DNA of 64,000 nucleotides from Pacificimonas sp036351775 (GTDB taxonomy: Bacteria > Pseudomonadota > Alphaproteobacteria > Sphingomonadales > Sphingomonadaceae). Location: contig JAZBPX010000064.1 in assembly GCA_036351775.1 (NCBI GenBank), positions 62,001-126,000 of the forward strand, given 5' to 3'. The translations under genes and the position numbers were made by a program. Shown piece after piece: positions 35,461 through 44,499 of this stretch. Below the pieces are notes generated by a model. That model was not told where the DNA came from. It saw only the letters and a program-made list of their open reading frames with translations, and made no database searches. Positions within the stretch are counted from its first letter, which is position 1, and every line of letters starts with the position of its first letter.

Positions 35461-36282
35461 TCAGGCGGCGGCGTCGGCCTTCGGCGCATCCGCGGCGGGC
35501 TCGGCCGGCGCAGCGTCCTCGGCGGCAGCCTCGGCAACCGCAGGCTCGGCCGACGGCGTTTCGGACGCTCCCGGATCGCCGCCAAACTCTTCCTGGCGAA
35601 CCGTGTCACCGCCGGAGCAGGCTTCGGCCACCAGATCGGTATAGAGGCGAATGGCGCGCGCGGCGTCGTCATTGCCCGGGACCGGGAAGGCGATGCCCGT
35701 CGGATCGGAATTGGAATCGAGAATCGCGATCACCGGAATGCCAAGGACGTTCGCTTCCTTGACCGCCAGCTCTTCCTTGTTCGTGTCGATGACGAACATC
35801 AGATCGGGCAGGCCGCCCATGTCGCGGATGCCGCCCAGCGAGCTTTCGAACTTGTCGCGCTGGCGCGTCATCTGGAGGACTTCCTTCTTCGTGAAGCCCG
35901 ACGTGTCACCGGAAAGCGTCTCTTCCAGCTCCTTGAACTTCTTGATCGAATTGGAAATCGTCTTCCAGTTGGTCAGCATGCCGCCGAGCCAGCGCTCGTT
36001 GACGTAATGCTGGCCGGACCGGCGCGCGGCCTCGGCGATCGGCTCCTGCGCCTGGCGCTTCGTACCGACGAACAGCACCTTGCCGCCCGCCTGCACCGTG
36101 GCGCGGACGAAGTCGAGAGCGCGCTGGAACAGCGGCACCGACTGCGACAGGTCGATGATGTGAACGTTGTTACGCTCGCCGAAAATATAGGGTTTCATCT
36201 TCGGATTCCAGCGGTGCGTCTGGTGTCCGAAATGTGTGCCAGCCTCAAGCAGGGCCGACATCTGCACGGTGGGTGCAGCCAT
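35461..36282 (-). CDS. rpsB: 30S ribosomal protein S2
   Basis: Small-subunit protein needed for S1 binding and mRNA docking. The 273-residue protein starts MAAPTVQMSALLEAGTHFGH and has the standard S2 segments GKVLFVGTKRQAQ, YVNERWLGGMLTNWKTI and FVIDTNKEELAVKEA. It carries a C-terminal extension of about 45 residues rich in Ala, Glu and Pro, so it is longer than E. coli S2 (241 aa). AAGGAG lies before the ATG. First gene of the rpsB-to-fabZ series; divergent from doxX. Confidence 0.97.
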   Translation of the reverse strand: MAAPTVQMSALLEAGTHFGHQTHRWNPKMKPYIFGERNNVHIIDLSQSVPLFQRALDFVRATVQAGGKVLFVGTKRQAQEPIAEAARRSGQHYVNERWLGGMLTNWKTISNSIKKFKELEETLSGDTSGFTKKEVLQMTRQRDKFESSLGGIRDMGGLPDLMFVIDTNKEELAVKEANVLGIPVIAILDSNSDPTGIAFPVPGNDDAARAIRLYTDLVAEACSGGDTVRQEEFGGDPGASETPSAEPAVAEAAAEDAAPAEPAADAPKADAAA

Positions 36283-36375
36283 GGATCGTCTCCTTCCGGT
36301 TAAGCCTCGATGCGGAGGGAAGGCCAGCTTTCGCTCGCCCACCGGATATGTGCCCGCATCTGTGGGATGGGCGGC

Positions 36376-36404
36376 GACATAGGCTTGGACCAGCCTGCTT
36401 GCAA
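36376..36404 (-). promoter_or_regulatory. Possible sigma-70-type promoter for rpsB-tsf
   Basis: On the minus strand TTGCAA (36404-36399) and TATGTC (36381-36376) are spaced by 17 nt, about 95 nt before the rpsB start. The match to the -10 consensus is only partial (TAT of TATAAT). It is offered as a candidate because this 196-nt divergent gap must hold a strong promoter for ribosomal genes. Confidence 0.3.
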
Positions 36405-36478
36405 GCGTAACCTTTCCATCCGGGCCTGCGAAGAAACGGACAGCCGAAACCAAATGTCACAACAAAAGGGGACTGAAC

Positions 36479-36901
36479 ATGAAGGCTGCCAGCCTGCTTC
36501 TACTTCGCATCGGTACGGGCGTCCTGCTCATGCTGTGGGGACTCATGAAGATCGCCTCGCCGGAAAACGCCATCGGCGTATCCGAAAAATACTACGCCGG
36601 GACTGTCTCCGCAGAAGCGCTGCAAATGCCATGGGGTGCCATCCAGGTCATTGTCGGCCTGCTCGTCGTCCTCGGCCTGTTTCGCAAGATTGCCTACCCG
36701 GCGCAGGCCCTGATGCTGGTCATCGGTGCCCTCACCATCTGGCGGCACCTGCTCGATCCGTTTGGCGTGTACCTGTTCGGTGAAGATGGCGGGGCGAACC
36801 TCCTGTTTTTCCCGTCGCTTACCGTAGCTGCTGCAACGCTCGCCGTCTGGGCATTCAGGGAGTTCGACACGCTCTCTCTCGACGCGAAGAGAGGCCGCTA
36901 G
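36479..36901 (+). CDS. DoxX-family small membrane protein
   Basis: A 140-residue inner-membrane protein with four hydrophobic segments (about 5-24, 50-68, 72-92 and 108-126), the DoxX/DoxD-like layout. The first helix holds LLLRIGTGVLLMLWGLMKI and the second repeat begins GAIQVIVGLLVVLGLF. DoxX-like proteins have been linked to redox or thiol stress in some bacteria, but the function is generally unclear and no partner lies nearby. AGGGG is 9 nt before the ATG. Divergent from rpsB, convergent with the methyltransferase gene. Confidence 0.8.
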   Translation: MKAASLLLLRIGTGVLLMLWGLMKIASPENAIGVSEKYYAGTVSAEALQMPWGAIQVIVGLLVVLGLFRKIAYPAQALMLVIGALTIWRHLLDPFGVYLFGEDGGANLLFFPSLTVAAATLAVWAFREFDTLSLDAKRGR

Positions 36902-36937
36902 AACCGTTGGTTGCAAGCGTCGCCGCTGCGACAGCTG

Positions 36938-38128
36938 TCAGCGCTCGAACCGCGCCGCCAGCTCGACGTGCGTCGACCACCGGAACTGCGCGACGGGCCG
37001 CACCTCTTTCAGGGTGAACCCGCCCGCGACGAGGATCTCCGCATCGCGTGCGAAAGTCGCCGGGTTGCATGACACATAGGCCAGCCGTCCCAGCTCCGCC
37101 TTCGCCGCCATCTCGCACTGCAGCCGCGCCCCGGCCCGCGGCGGATCGAGGACAACGGCATCAAAGGCAGACAGTTCTTTTGGCGATAGCGGGCGCCGAA
37201 ACAGGTCGCGGTGCAGCGTCTTGATCGGCAGCGACTGCGCGCCCGCTGCCGCTGCCAGCGCCGACACCGACGGCCCGGAGGCATCTACAGCCGTCACACG
37301 GCTGTTCGCGGCCAATACGCTCCCAAACGTACCCAATCCGCAGAACAGGTCCGCGACCCGCGCCGCTCCGCCGGTAAAGTCGAGCACGGCCCGCTGCAGC
37401 GCCGCCTCCGCATCGACGGTCGCCTGAAGGAACGCTCCCGCTGGAAAGGCGACCGCCATGTCGCCCAGCGTCACACTCGGCTGCGCTGCCTGCGCGATGG
37501 GCTCCGCAGCGCCGCGATCTTCCGCCGAGATGCGCGCTACCCCGTTTGCCTGCATCCAGTCCGGCCCGAAAGCTGAACCGGCAGCCTCCTCCGGCAGGTT
37601 GCTGATCAGGACATCATGCCCCGCCGCCGTCTCCGTCAGGGTCAGCCCGCAGATCCAGTCCTTCGGCATCAGGTCCATCAGCGGTTCCCGCAGTGCCTGC
37701 GACAGCGCGAACAGCGCAGGCGTCAGGACATGGCACTCGTCGATCTCGACCACCTGCCGGCTGCTTTCCTCGTTGAAACCGACCCTCAGCGCTCCGCCCA
37801 CAGTCTGTGCCCTCAGCGAAGCGCGCCGCCTGCTTTTCGGCGGCGACACATGCGTGTCCGCCCACATCTCCGCCGCCAGTCCGGCTTTCGCCAGCGCGCT
37901 CTCGATCCGTCCGCGCGCAAAGGCTGCAATCGTCTCGTCATCGACATGCTGAAGCTGGCATGCGCCGCAGCGCCCGAAGTGGCGGCAGACCGGCTCGGCC
38001 CGGTGCGGACCAGCCTGCACCGCGTCCCCGTCCACTCGGTCTCCAGGCACTGCGCCGGGTATGAAGCGGCCCGTCTCGTCGACGCCGTCGCCGCGTGCAG
38101 CCAGCCTTACGATGCGAATGCCAGTCAT
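36938..38128 (-). CDS. RlmD/TrmA-family RNA (uracil-5-)-methyltransferase
   Basis: SAM-dependent enzyme of the RumA/TrmA family that methylates C5 of a uridine in rRNA or tRNA. The 396-residue protein has the [4Fe-4S] ligands C48, C54, C57 and C132, the SAM-binding DLFCGLGTFG, the VLDPPRAG motif and the catalytic SCNPATF (C354). Because trmFO makes T54 in tRNA here, an rRNA target (as for RlmD or RlmC) is more likely than tRNA U54; this is inference. It overlaps the nnr gene by 4 nt (ATGA). Confidence 0.9.
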   Translation of the reverse strand: MTGIRIVRLAARGDGVDETGRFIPGAVPGDRVDGDAVQAGPHRAEPVCRHFGRCGACQLQHVDDETIAAFARGRIESALAKAGLAAEMWADTHVSPPKSRRRASLRAQTVGGALRVGFNEESSRQVVEIDECHVLTPALFALSQALREPLMDLMPKDWICGLTLTETAAGHDVLISNLPEEAAGSAFGPDWMQANGVARISAEDRGAAEPIAQAAQPSVTLGDMAVAFPAGAFLQATVDAEAALQRAVLDFTGGAARVADLFCGLGTFGSVLAANSRVTAVDASGPSVSALAAAAGAQSLPIKTLHRDLFRRPLSPKELSAFDAVVLDPPRAGARLQCEMAAKAELGRLAYVSCNPATFARDAEILVAGGFTLKEVRPVAQFRWSTHVELAARFER

Positions 38129-39468
38129 GCGCGCAGCAGCGATAGCAGGTCTTCGGCGATCAGCCCGTCTCTGCCGCGAATACCCGCATCGCCATGCCGC
38201 CAGACAGCGGCGCAGGCGGCTTCGAACGGTTCGCGGCCGCTCGCCAGCTCCGCCCCAATCAGGCCGGCCAGCACATCACCCGATCCGGCCGTCGCCAACC
38301 GCCTGTGCGCATGGGTATTCACGACCGCCTCGCCATCCGGCGCGGCAATCACGGTATCGCGCCCCTTCAGGCAGATAACGGCCTTCGCCCGCTTCGCTGC
38401 AGCCCGGGCCCGCTCGATTTTCGAGCCTTCTAACGTCCCGAAGAAGCGTTCGAACTCGCCCTCATGCGGCGTCAGGACCGCCCCGCCGGGCACCGTGTCC
38501 GGCGTCAAAAGCGCCAGGGCGTCGGCATCCAGAACGGTCGGCAACGTCAGGCTCAGAAGCTTCCCAAGCGCCTCGCTTGCCGCATCGTCAGTGCCAAGAC
38601 CGGGACCGACGACCAATGCGTCCAGGCGACCGCGTTCGAGCGCCGGGTAGGCTTTCACCACTAGCGAACCCGGTCCGATCGCGTCGGACTCACCTGTGAC
38701 CGTTACATAACCGGCCCCGCCGCGCTGCGCAGCCTTGGCAGCCAGATACCCGGCACCGGGCATGGCGCCGAGCGCAACCAGCACGCTGCCGCGCTCATAT
38801 TTGTGTGCGTGTTCTGCCTTTGCGACCGGGGTCGGCGGCGCGTTGCGGTGGAGTTTCGATGCGGGTGTGCCGATGCCGAAGTCCACAAGCCTCAAACGAC
38901 CCGCCATCGCTGCGGCAGGTTCAAGGACATGTGCCGGTTTCCATGCGCCGAAGACCAGCGTTTCTGCCGCCCGGTAGGGTGCGCCAAGGTCTGCGCCATC
39001 GTCGCAGCCCGTGCCACTGATCAGGTCGAGCGCAATCGTCAGTTCGGCATCGTTCGCCAGCCTGCCGAGCTGAAGACGATGATCCGGCGACAGGGGCCGC
39101 GACTGTCCGCTACCAAAGCCTGCGTCGACAAAAACGGGACGGGCGCTTGCCTCGGCTGCGGCCTCCACGGGCCCGGTCCAGAGCGCTCTTGCCCGCCGCG
39201 CCATGGCGCTCATGGGCGGCATCAGCTCGGCCAGCCGGATATCGCAGCCCATCTCGCGCAGGCGCACCGCCGCCACGGAACCATCGCCGCCATTATTTCC
39301 CGGGCCGCAAAGAACGAGGATGGGTCGGCTGCCAGCGCGAATGGCGATATGTTCAGCCGCCCGCTGCCCCGCGGTCAGCATCAGCTGCCACAGATCATCC
39401 TCCGAACGCGCCACGCTTTCTTCGGCCGCCTTCATTTCGGCAGCGGTAAGGACGGGGTCGCGCTTCAC
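38125..39468 (-). CDS. nnr: Bifunctional NAD(P)H-hydrate epimerase / ADP-dependent dehydratase
   Basis: Repairs hydrated NADH and NADPH: the N-terminal epimerase (NnrE, about 1-210) carries VLCGPGNNGGDGSVAA (55-63 core), and the C-terminal ribokinase-like dehydratase (NnrD, about 225-447) carries VVGPGLGT, LTPHEGEFERFFG and the ATAGSGDVLAG (392-402) catalytic loop. The 447-residue fusion matches E. coli YjeF in layout. The start is GTG at 39468, overlapping the previous stop as GTGA; an ATG 11 codons further is possible but would drop part of the first helix. Confidence 0.93.
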   Translation of the reverse strand: MKRDPVLTAAEMKAAEESVARSEDDLWQLMLTAGQRAAEHIAIRAGSRPILVLCGPGNNGGDGSVAAVRLREMGCDIRLAELMPPMSAMARRARALWTGPVEAAAEASARPVFVDAGFGSGQSRPLSPDHRLQLGRLANDAELTIALDLISGTGCDDGADLGAPYRAAETLVFGAWKPAHVLEPAAAMAGRLRLVDFGIGTPASKLHRNAPPTPVAKAEHAHKYERGSVLVALGAMPGAGYLAAKAAQRGGAGYVTVTGESDAIGPGSLVVKAYPALERGRLDALVVGPGLGTDDAASEALGKLLSLTLPTVLDADALALLTPDTVPGGAVLTPHEGEFERFFGTLEGSKIERARAAAKRAKAVICLKGRDTVIAAPDGEAVVNTHAHRRLATAGSGDVLAGLIGAELASGREPFEAACAAVWRHGDAGIRGRDGLIAEDLLSLLRA

Positions 39469-40172
39469 GTTACATTGCCAAGCAGATGCGCAGAAAGGTC
39501 CCGCAACAGCGCCGCCCACCGCGACTGCCCCTCCGCATCCGCAATCAGGTCGTTCCGGATTTCGAAGAACAGATACGGCAGGCCGCGCGGTTCGGCGTGC
39601 CGCTGGACCGTGTAGCCGTGGGACACGCCGGAATAGGGCTCGTTGTCGCCGACGCGCAGCCCCTGCCCTTCAAGCCAGCGAATGGCGGCCCGCGCCGTCT
39701 CGCGGTCTTCGTTGTAAAGAACACCGCACTGCCATTCGCGGACCTCACCGCTATCCAGCGCAGGTGTAAAGCTGTGCAGCGACAGGAGAAGGCGCACCGG
39801 CCGCTCGTCGAGCAGTGCCGCGACCTGGTCATGGTACGCCCGGTGCAGCGCTGTGCGCCCCGCTCGCGCCGCCTCGGTCAGCGAGTGGTTTCCGGTGATC
39901 GCGACACCGTCGCTCATTTCGGTCACGGCCTGGTCCAGCGGCCGGTTCAGATCGACGACCAGCCGCGATGCCCCCGCCAGCAGCAGCGGCGCGCCGGTCC
40001 GCGCCGCCAGTCGCTCCGCCGTTTCGGCCGCGCCAAGGTCCACGGCGATATGCGTGTCCATCGTCCCCGCTGGCAGACCCAGAGCAATATCGGGCGGCAC
40101 TGCGCGGCTCGCATGATCAACGACGATCAGCAGGTCCGTATTGGGTCCATCAATAAGGTGCGGCGCGGCCAT
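39465..40172 (-). CDS. N-formylglutamate amidohydrolase family protein
   Basis: A 235-residue FGase-family hydrolase. HutG-type members release formate from N-formylglutamate in histidine breakdown, but many family members sit outside hut operons. Visible features are LLIVVDHASRAVP (usually DHAS/DHAG), the RLVVDLNRPLD motif, HRAYHDQV, and LLSLHSFTP. No hut genes are nearby, so histidine use is not implied; the substrate is unknown. The ATG at 40172 follows an unrelated basic leader. It is coupled to nnr by GTGA. Confidence 0.85.
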   Translation of the reverse strand: MAAPHLIDGPNTDLLIVVDHASRAVPPDIALGLPAGTMDTHIAVDLGAAETAERLAARTGAPLLLAGASRLVVDLNRPLDQAVTEMSDGVAITGNHSLTEAARAGRTALHRAYHDQVAALLDERPVRLLLSLHSFTPALDSGEVREWQCGVLYNEDRETARAAIRWLEGQGLRVGDNEPYSGVSHGYTVQRHAEPRGLPYLFFEIRNDLIADAEGQSRWAALLRDLSAHLLGNVT

Positions 40173-40212
40173 CGGCCCAATAAGGGGCCCAACCGCCAAA
40201 TGAAAAGGCAGC

Positions 40213-40253
40213 AAAGAAAAAGGGACCGCGCCTGGGGAGGATCGCGGCCCCTT
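40213..40253 (-). terminator. Rho-independent terminator of the small secreted protein gene
   Basis: On the minus strand the stem AAGGGGCCGCG (40253-40243) pairs with CGCGGTCCCTT (40230-40220), with one G-T pair, enclosing a 12-nt loop. It is followed by TTTTCTTT (40220-40213). It lies about 40 nt beyond the stop of the 97-residue protein gene and is the clearest intrinsic terminator in the window. Confidence 0.85.
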
Positions 40254-40293
40254 CTCGGGTGCGTCAGGGGCGCGCGGCCCCAAAAGCGCTGGG

Positions 40294-40587
40294 TTAACGG
40301 TTGAGCTGAGCCAGCTCCGTTTCCGTCATGTCGAGGTGACGCAGCGCGCGGGCGAACTGCTTCTCGGCAGCGCGCTCGTTACCGGCCTCACACAGCGCGA
40401 TACCAATATTGACCTTGCGAAGCGCCTTGCGGGCATCGCCAGCATCTGCAGTTAAGGCCGCATTGCGGATGTCCTCGGGCATGTAGTCACAGGCTTCCAG
40501 CGTTTCAGCATGGGCCGGACCGACGGCAAGGCCGACGTTCAGCGCGGCAACGGAAACGGCGGCGATAGCAAGAAGAGTATGGCGCAT
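40294..40587 (-). CDS. Small secreted protein with TPR-like helices, unknown function
   Basis: I do not recognise this 97-residue protein by name. A clear signal peptide (MRHTLLAIAAVSVAALNVGL, cut after AHA at about 27) leaves a mature chain of about 70 residues with two cysteines that could form a disulfide. The segment ALCEAGNERAAEKQFARAL resembles half a TPR repeat. AAAGGA lies 8 nt before the ATG. It is a single-gene unit with its own promoter region and strong terminator, which suggests independent control. Likely periplasmic. Confidence 0.75.
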   Translation of the reverse strand: MRHTLLAIAAVSVAALNVGLAVGPAHAETLEACDYMPEDIRNAALTADAGDARKALRKVNIGIALCEAGNERAAEKQFARALRHLDMTETELAQLNR

Positions 40588-40653
40588 GGGGAGTGTCCTT
40601 TTCGTCTCGTTTAGGTTCGCCGGGCCGAGGTTTCCGGGGAGGTCTTGAGTTTG

Positions 40654-40716
40654 GCTCAACGAACTGAGCGATGCTTTAAAGTGGCGCTCAAAACGATGCA
40701 AGCGTTTTCTTGAGCG
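40654..40716. promoter_or_regulatory. Promoter region with two inverted repeats before the small secreted protein gene
   Basis: On the minus strand a promoter-like CTTGCA (40702-40697) and TTTAAA (40680-40675) are 16 nt apart. Two inverted repeats flank it: GCTCA at 40654-40658 with TGAGC at 40665-40669, just past the -10; and CGCTCAAAACG at 40685-40695 with an imperfect partner CGTTTTCTTGAGCG at 40703-40716, overlapping the -35. This arrangement looks like paired operator sites for a repressor. Confidence 0.4.
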
Positions 40717-40824
40717 GGAATCAGTTTTCTATGCTGCAACTGCACATAAAACATGTGTGGGCGACCTTTGTTCAGGGTTTTCTCGCCTTGTGCACTGCGG
40801 CACCGCGCCGCAACAATCGTGCCC

Positions 40825-43800
40825 TTAGGCGCTTAGCGTCACGTCCCCGACGCCCGGGATTTGCTGGATCGCATGGACGAGTTCGCTGCTCGTCGCGACG
40901 CCGTCGGCAACCAGCAGGATCGCCGAACCACCATCGTTCAGCGGGATAACCAGTTCGGCGCGGCCGCGGCCGCCCTGCCCTTCAATCGCCGCCGCGATGG
41001 CCGGCGCCGCATGGGCAGGCGCCGCAATGCGCATCACGCTCCGCCCGCCGCTGTCGAGATCGGCCAGGCGCGCGATGGCGGCGATGCGCAGAAGCGGCGT
41101 TTCGTAGCCCGCCCGCCAACTCAGTTCGCCCCTGATCAGGATCGGTGCATCGTCCGCATACGCTTCTTCCAGCGCCGCCTTCACGTCATCGTCATAGGCG
41201 TTCCCAGTGAAGCTGCCCTCCTGATCGGACAGGTTCAGCACCAGGAACGGCGTCCCGCCATTCTGCGACGGACGCTTTCTCATGCCTTCGATCTTCGCCG
41301 CCAAGACGGCGCGTTCCTTGCCGCCCCCCGCCGGTCCGCCAAGCTCGACGTAGCGGCTATAAGTCTTCGCGCCTTTCGCCTTGAGGATGTGCGCGAAACT
41401 GCTCAGCGGGTGCGCTGAAAAGTAAAAGCCGAACGCGTCCAGCTCTTTTTCCATCGTCTCGGCAAGCGTCCAACGCTCGGTCGCCTTCGGCCGGATCAGC
41501 GCGATATCGCCGCCACCACTCTCGCCGCCGAACAAGGCACCCTGATTGGTCCGCCGCGCTTCCGCCGCCGAATTGGCGACAGCGAGCAGGGAGCTCGCCA
41601 TGTCATGCACCGCCGCGCGGTTCGCATCCAGCTTGTCGAATGCACCGCCGCCAGCCAGCCGCTCTAGCTGCCGCGTATTCAGCAGCTTCGGATCAACACG
41701 GTTCGCAAAATCGCCAAGCGAGGCGAACGCGCCGGCCGCGTCCCGCTCCTCCACGACCTGCTGCATCGCTTTCGTCCCCACACCCTTCAGCGCTGCCAGG
41801 GCATAGCGAAGCCGCACCGTGCCCTCCGCATCGGTCTCGACAGTAAACTTCTCGCTCGACGCGTTGATATCGGGCGGCAGGCACTCGACGCCCATACGCC
41901 GTGCATCGTCCAGGAACAGGCCGATCTTCTCGGTCTGGTTCATGTCGAACTGCATCGACGCGGCGAAGAATTCGTGCGGGTAATGCGTCTTCAGCCAGGC
42001 CGTCTGATAGGCGATCAACGCATAGGCGGCAGCGTGCGATTTGTTGAAGCCATAGCCCGCGAACTTCGCCACCAGCTCGAAGATATGGTCCGCCTGACGC
42101 TCGTCGACCCCCTGTTCGCGCGCGCCCGACATGAAGCGTTCCTTCTGCTTCGCCATCTCCTCGGGCTTCTTCTTACCCATCGCGCGGCGCAGGAGGTCGG
42201 CCTCGCCAAGCGAATAGCCCGCCAGCTCCTGTGCGATCTGCATCACCTGTTCTTGGTAGATGATGACGCCGTAGGTTTCGGTCAGGTATTTTTCGAGGCG
42301 CGGGTGCAGGTAATCCGGCGCCTCCCGCCCGTGCTTGCGGTTCGCGAACTGCGGAATGTTGTCCATCGGACCGGGCCGGTACAGCGACACCAGCGCGATG
42401 ATGTCGCCGAACTTGTCGGGCCGCACCTTCGCCAGCGTATCGCGCATCCCGTCGGATTCCAGCTGGAACACGCCAAGTGTATCGCCGCGCGTAATCAGCT
42501 CGTAGGTCGCTTCGTCATCCCACGACAGCGTATCGAGGTCCGGCCGCTTGCCCGTGCGCCCCTCGATCAGGTCCAGCGCATAATGAATGACCGACAGCGT
42601 CTTCAGGCCCAGAAAGTCGAACTTCACCAGCCCCGCCTGCTCGACCCACTTCATGTCGAACTGCGTGACCGGCATGTCGGAACGCGGGTCTCGGTAGAGC
42701 GGCACGAGCTGCGACAGCGGCCGGTCGCCGATCACCACACCCGCGGCGTGCGTCGAGGAGTTGCGCGGCATCCCCTCCAACTGCAGGGCCAGGTCGATCA
42801 GCGTTCTCACGTCCGAATCATTCCGGTACCGGCGGCTCAGGTCGGTGTTCTTTTCCAGCGCGTCAGACAGGGTCTGCGGATTGGCCGGATTGTTGTCGAT
42901 CATCCCGGCCAGCGTCTCACGCAGCCCAAAGGGCATCTGCAGCACCCGGCCGACATCCTTGATGACCGCGCGCGCCTTCAGCTTTCCGAAGGTGATGATC
43001 TGCGCGACCTGATCGCGGCCATAGCGCTCCTGCACATAGCGGATGACTTCCCCGCGCCGCGTTTCGCAGAAGTCGATGTCGAAATCGGGCATCGACACGC
43101 GTTCCGGATTCAGGAACCGCTCGAACAGCAGGCCCAGCTCAATCGGATCGAGGTCGGTAATCGTCAGCGACCAGGCTACGACCGAGCCAGCGCCCGATCC
43201 GCGCCCCGGTCCCACCGGAATCCCCTGTTCCTTCGCCCAGCGGATGAAGTCGGCAACAATCAGGAAGTAGCCCGGAAAGCCCATCCCTTCGATAATGCCC
43301 AGCTCATAGTCGAGCCTCTGGAAATAAGTATCGCGGTCGAGGCCCGTCCGCCCCGCCAGCCGCGCCTCAAGCCCCGCCCGCGCCTGCTCGCGCAGCGCCG
43401 CGACCTCCGCGTCCGGATCGCCGGCCAGGCTCGGCAGGATCGGATCGCGCTGCGGCGCGATTACCGCACAGCGCTGCGCGATCACGGCCGTATTCGCCAG
43501 CGCTTCGGGCAAATCGGAAAATGTTTCTTCCATGATCGGCGGCGGCTTCAGCCACAGCTCCGGGTTCGTGCGCGGCCGTTCCTGCGACTGGGTATAGGTT
43601 CCGCTGCCGATGCACAGCATCACGTCGTGCGCGGGCGAAAACTCGCGCTCCGGAAAGGCCGCCGGGTTCGTTGCGACCAGCGGCAGGTTCCGCGCATGCG
43701 CCAGCCCTATCAGCGCCTCCTCCGACGCTGCCTCCACCGCGTGACCCGTCCGCGTGATCTCGACATAAAGCCGCCCCGCGAAGAGGCTTTCCAGCTCGGA

Positions 43801-44337
43801 CAGATAGCTTTCCGCAGCCTTCACCTGCTGTTCGGACAGCAGCCGTGCGATCGCACCCTCTGCCCCGCCGGTCAGGCAGATGATCCCTTCTGCATGCTCA
43901 GCTAACCGGTCCAGATCGACATGCGCGCCGTCCGCCGGATCGCTGTCCAGATGCGCGTGACTCAGCAGCGCGATCAGGTTCGCATAGCCGCCCTCATCCT
44001 GCGCATAGAGCACCAGCCAGTCGAGGATCGGCGTCCCGCCCAGCGCCCGCGCACCGGGCCGCTCCACGGCCACCATCGCGCCGATGACCGGCTGAAGCCC
44101 CGCCTCGGCAAAAGCGGCCGAAATCTCCATTGCGGAAAACAGGTTTGACCGGTCCGCGACACCCGCCGCCGGCACACCCATTTCCGCGCAGCGTTTCGCC
44201 AGGTCCTTCGGATGGTTCGCCCCCTCCAGCATGGAGTAGGACGTGAAACAGCGAAGCGGCACGTAGGGCGCGGACGCAGCCGCTGCCTCCGGCGTCTCGG
44301 TTGCGGCAGGGGCGGCGGTCGCGGCGGCAGGGTCCAT
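40825..44337 (-). CDS. dnaE: DNA polymerase III subunit alpha
   Basis: Replicative C-family polymerase. The 1170-residue protein has an N-terminal PHP domain, the polymerase core with GPGRGSGAGS and the catalytic aspartates in PDFDIDF (D420, D422), the helix-hairpin-helix region, and a C-terminal OB fold. A Pro/Ala-rich leader of about 25 residues precedes the PHP domain. The first PHP strand reads VPLRCFTSYSMLEG, so the histidines expected there are replaced and the PHP site is probably inactive. It stands alone; the ATG at 44337 is chosen because upstream codons are non-homologous. Confidence 0.97.
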   Translation of the reverse strand: MDPAAATAAPAATETPEAAAASAPYVPLRCFTSYSMLEGANHPKDLAKRCAEMGVPAAGVADRSNLFSAMEISAAFAEAGLQPVIGAMVAVERPGARALGGTPILDWLVLYAQDEGGYANLIALLSHAHLDSDPADGAHVDLDRLAEHAEGIICLTGGAEGAIARLLSEQQVKAAESYLSELESLFAGRLYVEITRTGHAVEAASEEALIGLAHARNLPLVATNPAAFPEREFSPAHDVMLCIGSGTYTQSQERPRTNPELWLKPPPIMEETFSDLPEALANTAVIAQRCAVIAPQRDPILPSLAGDPDAEVAALREQARAGLEARLAGRTGLDRDTYFQRLDYELGIIEGMGFPGYFLIVADFIRWAKEQGIPVGPGRGSGAGSVVAWSLTITDLDPIELGLLFERFLNPERVSMPDFDIDFCETRRGEVIRYVQERYGRDQVAQIITFGKLKARAVIKDVGRVLQMPFGLRETLAGMIDNNPANPQTLSDALEKNTDLSRRYRNDSDVRTLIDLALQLEGMPRNSSTHAAGVVIGDRPLSQLVPLYRDPRSDMPVTQFDMKWVEQAGLVKFDFLGLKTLSVIHYALDLIEGRTGKRPDLDTLSWDDEATYELITRGDTLGVFQLESDGMRDTLAKVRPDKFGDIIALVSLYRPGPMDNIPQFANRKHGREAPDYLHPRLEKYLTETYGVIIYQEQVMQIAQELAGYSLGEADLLRRAMGKKKPEEMAKQKERFMSGAREQGVDERQADHIFELVAKFAGYGFNKSHAAAYALIAYQTAWLKTHYPHEFFAASMQFDMNQTEKIGLFLDDARRMGVECLPPDINASSEKFTVETDAEGTVRLRYALAALKGVGTKAMQQVVEERDAAGAFASLGDFANRVDPKLLNTRQLERLAGGGAFDKLDANRAAVHDMASSLLAVANSAAEARRTNQGALFGGESGGGDIALIRPKATERWTLAETMEKELDAFGFYFSAHPLSSFAHILKAKGAKTYSRYVELGGPAGGGKERAVLAAKIEGMRKRPSQNGGTPFLVLNLSDQEGSFTGNAYDDDVKAALEEAYADDAPILIRGELSWRAGYETPLLRIAAIARLADLDSGGRSVMRIAAPAHAAPAIAAAIEGQGGRGRAELVIPLNDGGSAILLVADGVATSSELVHAIQQIPGVGDVTLSA

Positions 44338-44499
44338 CGCCCGGACCTTAGCCTCGCCGCCCGCGCGCGCCAGTCGTACGCCCCCAAAAAGCTGTGCATA
44401 ACTTTGCCCGGCGTCCGGCTCTCCATTCAGGGACAAGTTGACGCGCCGGGAACGAAGGTGCGCTGTGAACCGCTCGCCAGATGTGCAGGAGAGCAGCCC

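Noticed and set aside
40702..40824. Terminator after dnaE
   Set aside because: A TGCGGC/GCCGCA stem can be drawn, but no T-run follows and the stem is short.
41974..43905. 643-codon open frame antisense to dnaE
   Set aside because: Arg/Gln/His-rich shadow of a conserved polymerase gene.
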